Positions 7,320 through 14,585 of a DNA stretch of 64,000 nt are shown here, piece by piece. Source of the DNA: Meridianimarinicoccus aquatilis (GTDB lineage Bacteria; Pseudomonadota; Alphaproteobacteria; Rhodobacterales; Rhodobacteraceae); NCBI RefSeq assembly GCF_004358675.1, contig NZ_SMZO01000005.1, positions 62,001 through 126,000 on the forward strand. The letters are read 5' to 3'. Made by a program: the position numbers and the translations under genes. The notes beneath the pieces were generated by a model that was not told the DNA's origin, did not search any database, and was given only the letters and a program-made list of their open reading frames with translations. Numbering within the stretch: the stretch's first letter is position 1; each line of letters starts with the position of its first letter.

Positions 7320-8234
7320 TCACAAAATAATGCCGCCCCGAAACGGATCGTTGGGGTCGAAGAACAACTTTGCCTCGGACGTAACAAATGCTTGCCCTGT
7401 AATCTGCGGGATCACACCGCCACCCGACCCCCTGCGATACGAAAGCCGATATGTGCTGCCAATGACGCTTTGCTGAATGATATCTTCGCCCACGGCCAAT
7501 CGCCCATCAGCGGCGAGGCAGGCAAGCCTTGCCGAACAGCCGGTGCCACAAGGCGATCGATCATAGGCGTCATCGGGGCAGAGCACAAAATTGCGGCTGT
7601 GCGCCGCTGCCCCGTCGGCCGGGCCGTAAAAGATCACATGATCCACGTCGATCCCGGCGCCGACCACAGCCGCGCGGACCGCGATCGCCGCATCGGTCAA
7701 CGGGCGAATGTGAGATGACCGCACGGGCACGGGACTTTCTTCGACTAAAAAGAACCAGTTCCCGCCATAAGCCACGTCGCCCGTGATCCGGCCAAGACCC
7801 GGAACGTCGACTGTCACACCAGCCTGGGTTCTACGGCTTTCAATGTTGGTAACCGTCACAGTATTTGCATCAATGATGTCCACACCGACCACACCCGCCG
7901 GCGTTTCCAACCGATGCGCACCCGGACCGACCCGATCCATATGCATCAGTGTAACCGCCAGACCGATTGTCCCATGACCGCACATCCCCAGAACTGCGGC
8001 CGCATCGAAATAGATCACACCCGCCGCGCAGGTCGGGTCACATGGCGGCACGAGCAAGGCACAAACCATTGCCACCTGCCCGCGCGGTTCAAAGCACACG
8101 GATCGCATGAAATCGCCATAGTCTGACGCCAGCCGGGCGGCACGCTGGCTTAGCGGCCCCGTGCCAAGATCAGGGCCACCGTCCAGAATAACGCGCGTCG
8201 GTTCACCGCCTGTGTGGCTGTCGATCACATGCAT
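7320..8234 (-). CDS. Proline racemase / 4-hydroxyproline 2-epimerase family enzyme
   Basis: A 304-residue member of the proline racemase superfamily. Starting at 8234 gives MHVIDSHTGGEPTRVI, the conserved opening. Two catalytic cysteines are kept: Cys85 in GMCGHGTIG and Cys229 in SPCGTGCSARLA. Two-Cys enzymes epimerise (for example trans-4-hydroxy-L-proline to cis-4-hydroxy-D-proline), whereas dehydratases have Thr in the first position, so epimerase is preferred. Position 233, usually Thr or Ser, is an extra Cys. The start overlaps the stop of the upstream DapA-like gene by ten bases. Confidence 0.9.
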   Translation of the reverse strand: MHVIDSHTGGEPTRVILDGGPDLGTGPLSQRAARLASDYGDFMRSVCFEPRGQVAMVCALLVPPCDPTCAAGVIYFDAAAVLGMCGHGTIGLAVTLMHMDRVGPGAHRLETPAGVVGVDIIDANTVTVTNIESRRTQAGVTVDVPGLGRITGDVAYGGNWFFLVEESPVPVRSSHIRPLTDAAIAVRAAVVGAGIDVDHVIFYGPADGAAAHSRNFVLCPDDAYDRSPCGTGCSARLACLAADGRLAVGEDIIQQSVIGSTYRLSYRRGSGGGVIPQITGQAFVTSEAKLFFDPNDPFRGGIIL

Positions 8235-9184
8235 GCGTCGATTACACCGCCCTGCCGAGACCAGTTGGCAAACCAAGCATTGAACTGGTGAAACTGTGCG
8301 GTGCAATATCCGGCCTGAGAGGGCGACAGCGCATCGGAGTCATAGATGTTGAGACTGTATTCAGCCGCACCCCGAAGCGTCATCATGTGCTTGAAATACA
8401 GCACGAGATCCACACCTTCGTCGAACTTCGCAAGGACAGAAAAGGCTTCGGCCAGTTCACGCGCACGCATGTCGGCTTCGACGTCGCCCTGTGCCGCCCG
8501 CCGCGACAGCGCAACTTGCAAAAGTGTTTCTTTCGGAAAAATAGTCCCGACGCCGGTAATGACCCCGACCGCGCCGCATTTGACGAACCCGTGGTACACC
8601 TCGGTATCGACACCGACTATGAGGATCACGTCATCGTCCTGCGACGTGATATTCTCAGCCGCGTAGCTCAGATCCGCCTTGCCGCCGAACTCTTTGAACC
8701 CGATCAGGTTCGGATGTGCCGCGCGAAGGTCAAAAAACAGGTCCGCCCGTGTGGCATAGCCGTAGTAGGGGCTGTTATAGATGATCGCCGGAATATCCGG
8801 AGCCGCCGCAAGGATCGCCTTGAAATGGTTTCGCTGCGCCGGCACCGATGTGCCCCGCGACAGCACACGCGGAATGACCATAAGGCCCGCCGCGCCAACT
8901 GATGCCGCATGAGCCGCATGGGCCACCGCGGACTTCGAATTGATCGCACCAGTGCCCACGATAACCGGAACACCCGCCTTGGTCAGTCGCTCCACGCCCT
9001 CCATCCGCTGGGCATCGGTCAAAAGCGGCCAGTCTCCGCAAGACCCGCAATACACAACGCCAGACATACCCGCTTCAATCAGCTCCTTCCCTGTGCGCAC
9101 CAACGCGTCAAAGTCTGGCGTCCGATCAGGTTTTAAGGGGGTCAAAAGTGCTGGGATGGTGCCGTGAAAGACATCAAGGTTCAT
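8225..9184 (-). CDS. DapA-family aldolase/deaminase, likely pyrroline-4-hydroxy-2-carboxylate deaminase
   Basis: With the ATG at 9184 (MNLDVFHGTIPALLTPLKPD, behind GAGGAG) the product is 319 residues. It keeps the class I aldolase TIM-barrel features: the GSCGDWPLL loop near residue 47, Tyr136 in IIYNSPYYG and the Schiff-base Lys164 in GFKEFGG. In hydroxyproline clusters this family deaminates 1-pyrroline-4-hydroxy-2-carboxylate to 2-oxoglutarate semialdehyde; overlap with the epimerase gene supports that over a lysine-pathway role. A D-amino-acid oxidase and the semialdehyde dehydrogenase are not in the window. Confidence 0.85.
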   Translation of the reverse strand: MNLDVFHGTIPALLTPLKPDRTPDFDALVRTGKELIEAGMSGVVYCGSCGDWPLLTDAQRMEGVERLTKAGVPVIVGTGAINSKSAVAHAAHAASVGAAGLMVIPRVLSRGTSVPAQRNHFKAILAAAPDIPAIIYNSPYYGYATRADLFFDLRAAHPNLIGFKEFGGKADLSYAAENITSQDDDVILIVGVDTEVYHGFVKCGAVGVITGVGTIFPKETLLQVALSRRAAQGDVEADMRARELAEAFSVLAKFDEGVDLVLYFKHMMTLRGAAEYSLNIYDSDALSPSQAGYCTAQFHQFNAWFANWSRQGGVIDACM

Positions 9185-9241
9185 GCAAAGCTCCTCTTGC
9201 AGGCATGCTGGCGCGGCCTCAGTTGCGCCAAGCGCCCCTTT

Positions 9242-9257
9242 GTGCTTAAACAAGCAC
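9242..9257. promoter_or_regulatory. Palindrome between the DapA-like and XRE-cupin genes
   Basis: GTGCTT-AAAC-AAGCAC is a perfect six-base inverted repeat in the 94-base divergent spacer, 21 bases before the regulator start. Its position fits an operator for the XRE-cupin regulator controlling both directions; this is inferred. Confidence 0.5.
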
Positions 9258-9278
9258 GACTGGTAATAAAAGAAAAAT

Positions 9279-9914
9279 ATGTCTGACCTCGATAGCTACG
9301 CCCCCGCGCAAGAACCCGACGACTGGGAAGTCCAGCGTCAACACCTTCGCCGCGCACTAGGGGCCCGGATGAAAGCGGTTCGCCGTGAATGTGGTCTGAC
9401 GCTTGATGCTGCGGCACAGCGCAGTGGGCTTGCCCTGTCCACAATCCACAAGATCGAGAATGGACGCGTCTCGCCAAGCTATGAGAACCTTGTCCGCGTC
9501 GCCCGCGCCTATGACGTCGGGATGGAACGGTTGTTTTCAGACGATCACGAGTCCCCCCAGACCACGCGCATGACCGTCACGCGGGCCGGGATGGGCCGGA
9601 CGGTGCGCACCAAGAATTTTGAATACGAAGTTCTTTGCAACGCTCTTACCGACAAGAAAATCATCCCTCTTGTGACCCGCGTTGAACGGCGCGAACCGCT
9701 CGGCCCCGCTGATATGGAAGCCCATACCGGCGAAGAGACACTCTTTGTTCTGTCTGGGCAGGTCGAAGTGACGGTCGAACATTATGAACCTGTTGTGCTT
9801 CATCCGGGGGATTGCGTCTATTTTGACAGTACTTTGAAGCATGGCCTGCGCGCGCTTGACGACACCGAAACGCGTGTCTTCTGGGCTTGCACATACACAG
9901 ACGTGGCCAACTGA
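9279..9914 (+). CDS. XRE-family regulator with C-terminal cupin
   Basis: A 211-residue two-domain protein. Residues about 27-82 form a Cro/C1-type helix-turn-helix (RRECGLTLDAAAQRSGLALSTIHKIENGRVSPS), and residues 135-205 form a cupin beta-barrel with HTGEETLFVLSGQVEV and LHPGDCVYFDSTLKHGLRA. Such regulators (PuuR-like) often sense amino acids or their derivatives through the cupin. It is divergent from the DapA/epimerase genes and followed by the Ldh-type gene, so it is probably the local regulator of the cluster. Confidence 0.9.
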   Translation: MSDLDSYAPAQEPDDWEVQRQHLRRALGARMKAVRRECGLTLDAAAQRSGLALSTIHKIENGRVSPSYENLVRVARAYDVGMERLFSDDHESPQTTRMTVTRAGMGRTVRTKNFEYEVLCNALTDKKIIPLVTRVERREPLGPADMEAHTGEETLFVLSGQVEVTVEHYEPVVLHPGDCVYFDSTLKHGLRALDDTETRVFWACTYTDVAN

Positions 9915-9938
9915 CCCCCGCGAAAGGACTCCGTCACC

Positions 9939-10976
9939 ATGCCCGATCCCGCCCCGATTTCGGTCCCAGACCTGCACCAGCGTGTGGTCTCTGTTTTCAG
10001 CCGTTGCGGGCTGAACGCACAAAGCGCAAATGCCGTGGCGCATGTGATCGTCGCCGGGGAGCGGGACAATTGCAAATCCCACGGACTTTATCGGATTGAG
10101 GGGTGCCTGCGCGTTCTGGCCGCCGGCAAGGTCATGCCGGACGCCGTGCCTGAACTGCACGACGCAGGCAAAGCCGTGATTGAAGTGGACGCCCATGGTG
10201 GCTTTGCCCCGGCGGCCTTTGAGACTGGGGTGGATAGGCTTGCAGAGCGCGCAAAGGAAATCGGTCTTGCGGCCCTCGTTATCCGCAATTGTCTGCATTT
10301 CTCAGCGCTTTGGCACGATGTGGAAGCACTGGCCGAAAAGGGCCTCGCCTCCCTGTCCATGTGTCCCAGCTACGCCTTTGTGGCCCCGGCCGGCGGCAGC
10401 ACACCATTGCTGGGCACCAACCCACTGGCGTTCGGGTGGCCACGCAGCGGCACCAATCCGTATGTGTTCGATTTTGCGACCAGCGTTGCTGCGCGCGGCG
10501 AAATCGAGTTGCACCGCCGGTCCGGCACACCCATCCCCGAAGGCTGGGCCGTGGATCGCGACGGGACCCCAACAACAGATCCAGACGCCGCACTGGCGGG
10601 TGCCATGCTGCCGTTTGGGGCGCACAAAGGCTCCGCCATTTCGACGATGATCGAATTGTTGGCTGGCGCAATGCTGGGCGAATTCATGAGCCTTGAAGCG
10701 TTGGAATTCACCGGCGGTAATGGTTTGCTGCCACATCACGGCGCATTGGTTTTGGCCCTTGATCCAGCCACATTCTCGGCGCGCAGCGGTCGTGACCCTG
10801 TTGCCGAAGGCGAAAAGCTATTGACCGCAATAGCTGGCCAAGGGGCGCGGTTGCCGTCCCAACGGCGGTTCAAAGCGCGCGACGCGGCCATGAAGAACGG
10901 GATACAGCTGACCTCGGCCGAGATGGATCAACTCGACCGCTTTGAAAAAGACGGCCTCGCTGCGCTTTCCGAGTAA
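9939..10976 (+). CDS. Ldh/malate dehydrogenase-type (Ldh2 family) NAD(P)H oxidoreductase
   Basis: A 345-residue protein of the non-Rossmann Ldh2 family (malate/ureidoglycolate/pyrroline-2-carboxylate reductases). Conserved marks: the RDNCKSHGLYRI block near residue 43 with the catalytic His, SMCPSYAFVAPAGGSTPLLGTNPLAFGWP near 148-175, and GAHKGSAISTMIELLAGAMLG near 231-250. In hydroxyproline and proline clusters this family reduces 1-pyrroline-2-carboxylate, which fits its neighbours. It lies 24 bases behind the XRE-cupin regulator in the same direction. Confidence 0.86.
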   Translation: MPDPAPISVPDLHQRVVSVFSRCGLNAQSANAVAHVIVAGERDNCKSHGLYRIEGCLRVLAAGKVMPDAVPELHDAGKAVIEVDAHGGFAPAAFETGVDRLAERAKEIGLAALVIRNCLHFSALWHDVEALAEKGLASLSMCPSYAFVAPAGGSTPLLGTNPLAFGWPRSGTNPYVFDFATSVAARGEIELHRRSGTPIPEGWAVDRDGTPTTDPDAALAGAMLPFGAHKGSAISTMIELLAGAMLGEFMSLEALEFTGGNGLLPHHGALVLALDPATFSARSGRDPVAEGEKLLTAIAGQGARLPSQRRFKARDAAMKNGIQLTSAEMDQLDRFEKDGLAALSE

Positions 10977-11422
10977 CGCAAAAAACGGACATGAGCGCAG
11001 CTATTGAACGCGGTCGAAAGATCGGAGAATTACAAATCCGGGTTGAACAGGTCGGCCCGGCCCCTCGCGGCGTAGAGAATGCTTGAGCCGCCGCGGACTG
11101 TTGAAGCTCAATCTCATAACCGCAAAGTTCGAATGTTTCGCTGTCAACATGCCTCTGGACGGCACAAAAGTCGTCACAATACCGGCGTAAGGGAAGGTGA
11201 GTGGTCACCGCATGCAGACCATTGATGGGCGGGCACACATATAGTCTGGCGGTATCTGCGCGCGCACAGTGCTGGGTCAAATTGCCGAACTGTGCCGTAT
11301 GCATTTCTCATGTTATAAGCAGAACAGTATGAGCGTTTCGACCTGGTTCAATTCCGTCGTGTAGTTACGAGCCATTGCAATAATTATCGCAGACAAGAAT
11401 ACCGAAACGACAGGAAACCGCG
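10977..11422. other. Intergenic stretch without recognisable gene
   Basis: About 445 bases between the Ldh-type gene and the DUF1254 gene. A minus-strand open frame crosses it but its Cys- and Arg-rich translation resembles no family and it overlaps the Ldh gene. The bases just before 11423 are AT-richer (GCAATAATTATCGCAG) and probably hold the DUF1254 promoter. Confidence 0.45.
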
Positions 11423-12955
11423 ATGAAAATGACAAACCGACTGACGGCGATGGCCAGTTCGATGGTAGTTTTGGGAGCGATGGGCCTGACGTCTGTCTCG
11501 GCTCAAGAACCACCTACAATGAAAATGACCCGCGATGTGCCCGATGGGATTACCACGCCGGATAATATTGAAACCCAATTGGGTGATTTGAACTTCTTTG
11601 ACGGTGTTCCAGACGCGGAAACGACGGAAAAGGTCTATAACCTTCTTCATTTCACTCATGCTTATCAAGCCTATCTTGATGGTGTGAAAATCGCATCGAT
11701 GGACGCCATGCGCCGCGGCATCCTCGAATTCGGCCCTGCCAACTCCACCGTCCTTCAATTCGCAGGATTGATGGATTCCGTAACGCTGTTCCTGACGCCC
11801 AATACGACGAGCGTTTATCAAACGGCATGGCTGGATCTTGGCGACGAGCCGATGGTGATTGAAACCCCGCCCAATGTGCTTGGTTTCTTGAACGACGGTT
11901 GGTTCAAATATGTCACCGACTTCGGCAATCTCGGCCCTGACGAAGGCAAAGGTGGCAAATTCTTGATCCTTCCGCCGGGCTATGACGGCGACGTTCCAGA
12001 GGACGGTTATTTTGTCGTGCCATCCAACACCAATGGTAATTGGGTAATTTGGCGCGGTTTTTTGGAAGACGGCTCAACAGAGACAGCGGTCACAGCAACA
12101 CAAGAAAAATTCCGGATGTATCGGTTGTCTGAGGCCGATAACCCGCCTGAAATGACGTTCGTCGACGTGTCCGGCAAGGAATTCAACACAATCCACGTCA
12201 TGGACGAACGGATGTACGAAGAGATCAACACCGTCATTCAATCTGAACCATTGATGGGGGAGAACCCAGAGTTGCTAGGCCACCTCGCGGCGATTGGGAT
12301 CGTGAAAGGGCAGCCGTTTGAGCCTGATGCCCGTATGCAGGGGATCTTGAAAAAAGCCGCCGCCGCTGGTGCGGTTACGGTCAAAACGCTGATTTCCAAA
12401 CCAATCGATGAAAGAGCCTATTGGTATCCGGGGGAAAGCTATTGGCAGAATGCATTCCCCGGCGGAGCCTATACTTGGGAAATTGATGGGGTAACTTTAC
12501 AAGATTTCCGTACGGCGTTTCATTTTTATGCCACGGGCATCACGCCTGCTATGGCGATCAAGGCCGTTGGAAAGGGGTCACAGTACGCGTTCACCTATCG
12601 CGATTCAGATGGAAATGCATTGGACGGTTCAAAGAGTTACATCATGACCGTTCCGGCGAACCCGCCAGCGGAAGACTTCTGGTCATTCACGCTCTATGAC
12701 AACCAAACCCGGTCCATGCTTCAAACTGACAAACAATTCCCTGCCCTTGGAAGCAATGACGCAGGTGTCCAGCCGAACGAGGACGGGTCGGTCGATATCT
12801 ACTTTGGACCTGAAGCGCCCGAGGGCAAAGAAAGCAATTGGCTCCAAACCGTGCCTGGCAAAGGCTGGAACACAATTTTGAGGCTTTATGGTCCGCTCGA
12901 GCCATGGTTCGATCAAACATGGCGTCCTGGCGAGATCGAACTCATCGAACAGTAA
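11423..12955 (+). CDS. Secreted DUF1254/DUF1214 protein
   Basis: A 510-residue exported protein with a Sec signal peptide (MKMTNRLTAMASSMVVLGAM..., cleavage near SVSAQ-EP at residue 28). The mid-N-terminal part (about 85-220) matches DUF1254, with FLTPNTTSVYQTAWLDLGDEPMVI and PPNVLGFLNDGWFKYVTDFG; the C-terminal part (about 370-505) matches DUF1214, with FWSFTLYDNQTRSMLQTDK. These paired domains are widespread in proteobacteria and have no settled biochemical role. It is followed by a periplasmic diheme peroxidase, so both products act outside the cytoplasm. Confidence 0.9.
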   Translation: MKMTNRLTAMASSMVVLGAMGLTSVSAQEPPTMKMTRDVPDGITTPDNIETQLGDLNFFDGVPDAETTEKVYNLLHFTHAYQAYLDGVKIASMDAMRRGILEFGPANSTVLQFAGLMDSVTLFLTPNTTSVYQTAWLDLGDEPMVIETPPNVLGFLNDGWFKYVTDFGNLGPDEGKGGKFLILPPGYDGDVPEDGYFVVPSNTNGNWVIWRGFLEDGSTETAVTATQEKFRMYRLSEADNPPEMTFVDVSGKEFNTIHVMDERMYEEINTVIQSEPLMGENPELLGHLAAIGIVKGQPFEPDARMQGILKKAAAAGAVTVKTLISKPIDERAYWYPGESYWQNAFPGGAYTWEIDGVTLQDFRTAFHFYATGITPAMAIKAVGKGSQYAFTYRDSDGNALDGSKSYIMTVPANPPAEDFWSFTLYDNQTRSMLQTDKQFPALGSNDAGVQPNEDGSVDIYFGPEAPEGKESNWLQTVPGKGWNTILRLYGPLEPWFDQTWRPGEIELIEQ

Positions 12956-12974
12956 CGCGCCAAATGGCTGACAA

Positions 12975-13004
12975 GCGGGCCACTTTATGTGGTCCGGCCG
13001 TTTT
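12975..13004 (+). terminator. Imperfect hairpin with T4 after the DUF1254 gene
   Basis: GGGCCAC and GTGGTCC flank a TTTAT loop with outer GC/GC pairs, followed by GTTTT. It lies between the DUF1254 stop and the most likely start of the peroxidase gene; a modest terminator or attenuator. Confidence 0.38.
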
Positions 13005-13048
13005 CGCCCGCTTTACTGCGTATCGCGACGTTGAAGGAAAAAACGACC

Positions 13049-14104
13049 TTGGCCACGCATCTCATAAACAGCGTCGCAGTGTTTGGCTTTTGTGTGTTGG
13101 CATCCTCTGCCAACGCGGATGAGACGCTCACAAGGGCAAGGGCCCTATTCAAGGCATTACCGGAAAGCGCGCAGGAAGCTTCGCAACTTGATCCCATCGA
13201 TCAAAACAGGATCGACCTCGGTCGCGCGTTGTATTTTGATCCACGCCTTTCTGCGTCAGGCACGCATTCCTGCAATTCTTGCCACAACCTTGCTTTGGGC
13301 GGTGATGACAACCGCGCAGACTCGGTCGGCCATGGCTGGCAATCCGCCCCTCGCAATGCGCCATCCATTTTGAACTCTGTCTTTAACGAAGCGCGGTTCT
13401 GGGACGGAACAGTGGCCAATCTGGAACGACGCGCCATGGGCCCAGTGCGCACCGGTGTCGAGTTGTCCAACACTGTCGATCAAATCGAAAGGACGATTGG
13501 CTCGATGCCGCAATACGTGGACTGGTTCGCGGCGGCGTTCCCCAACGAAGCCGGTCCCGTATCTTTTGAAAATACCGCACGAGCCATTGAGGCGTTCAAA
13601 TCCACATTGATCACACCTTCGCGCTTTGATTCTTATCTGAACGGGGAAGAAGGCGCGCTCAGCCCCGAGGAAATAGAAGGGCTGGCCCTGTTCATCGACA
13701 AGGGATGTGCAGTTTGCCACAACGGCATCAATTTCGGCGGGCATGACTATTATCCCTTTGGCGTGTTCGAAGATCCCGATGCGGATGCACAGGCCATTGG
13801 ATACCGCGCTCGCTTTGTGGTGACGGAAACGGTCGTGGACGACCGGGTGTTTCGAGCAGCGCCCTTGCGCAACGTTGCTCTGACCGCCCCATATTTCCAC
13901 GCCGGCTCTGTTTGGGAACTTGAGGCCGCCGTGGGCATCATGGCCGATACGCAGTTGGGCGAGCGAATGACCGACCTTGAAGTCAGCAAAATCACGGCGT
14001 TCCTGAAATCCCTGACAGGTACGTTCATTCCGTTAGAATATCCGCTTCTACCTGTTGAGACCTCAACAACCCCGCGCCCAAGCGAAGAAGTGCTCCCGTA
14101 TTAA
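13049..14104 (+). CDS. Diheme cytochrome-c peroxidase (MauG/CCP family)
   Basis: I choose the TTG at 13049, eight bases behind AAGGAAA, because it yields a clean signal peptide (MATHLINSVAVFGFCVLASSANA-DE); the frame is open from GTG 12989. The mature protein has two CxxCH haem sites, CNSCH at residues 75-79 and CAVCH at 220-224, separated by about 145 residues as in the family, and the axial-ligand region PLRNVALTAPYFHAGSVWEL. Such enzymes reduce H2O2 in the periplasm or modify proteins. Length 351 residues is normal. Confidence 0.88.
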   Translation: MATHLINSVAVFGFCVLASSANADETLTRARALFKALPESAQEASQLDPIDQNRIDLGRALYFDPRLSASGTHSCNSCHNLALGGDDNRADSVGHGWQSAPRNAPSILNSVFNEARFWDGTVANLERRAMGPVRTGVELSNTVDQIERTIGSMPQYVDWFAAAFPNEAGPVSFENTARAIEAFKSTLITPSRFDSYLNGEEGALSPEEIEGLALFIDKGCAVCHNGINFGGHDYYPFGVFEDPDADAQAIGYRARFVVTETVVDDRVFRAAPLRNVALTAPYFHAGSVWELEAAVGIMADTQLGERMTDLEVSKITAFLKSLTGTFIPLEYPLLPVETSTTPRPSEEVLPY

Positions 14105-14234
14105 CGCGCCTTGGGGCGTCGGCAACTTTCACGGATTAATGATCAAAGTCAGACAGCTTTGATGGCGGCGCCATCGACGCGGCGAAGATGTGCATGTGCC
14201 ATTCAGACAGTTCTTTCCCGCCTGTTTGTGCCGG

Positions 14235-14450
14235 TCACTCGATTTCGGTTTTGCAGATCATACCATCTTTGATCATCAGGTCGAAATTCTCATGCGGCGC
14301 AGCAACAAGATCGATATCTTCCAGCGGATTACAATCAACCAGAATAAGATCTGCATTGGCACCTTCAGCAATCACGCCAAACGCCCCTTGCTGGTACGGA
14401 AGCAGTGGCCGCATGACGTATGGATGCAAATCACCGCGCTGAGACATCAC
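14235..14450 (-). pseudogene. Amidohydrolase C-terminal remnant
   Basis: Only the last 60 or so residues of an amidohydrolase/imidazolonepropionase-like enzyme remain: LPYQQGAFGVIAEGANADLILVDCNPLEDIDLVA followed by FDLMIKDGMICK, the standard C-terminal beta-sandwich motif. The metal-binding barrel is absent and a TAG lies just upstream in frame. The residues before LPYQQG do not match the family, so the 5' part was lost by deletion. Confidence 0.78.
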
Positions 14451-14485
14451 GTCACTCTAAACACGGTTGCGGTAGCAATACGAAG

Positions 14486-14503
14486 TGTATACGTCGGTAT
14501 ACA
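14486..14503. promoter_or_regulatory. Perfect inverted repeat upstream of acnB
   Basis: TGTATACgtcgGTATACA has seven-base arms and lies 82 bases before the acnB ATG; a second weaker pair (ATAC..GTAT) precedes it at about 14479. The GTATAC core resembles sites of GntR/FCD regulators. It may serve acnB or the lost amidohydrolase gene. Confidence 0.5.
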
Positions 14504-14585
14504 ACAGCGGCGCCTCGAGATTTGATGGTCGAAAACCGGTTCGATGCCCGCACTCCCGAATGAGATTGCGCCGAGGAGAGACGTC

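Noticed and set aside
7005-7718. Long plus-strand open frame of 237 codons
   Set aside because: More than half lies antisense to the epimerase gene, whose catalytic motifs are clear; the translation resembles no family.
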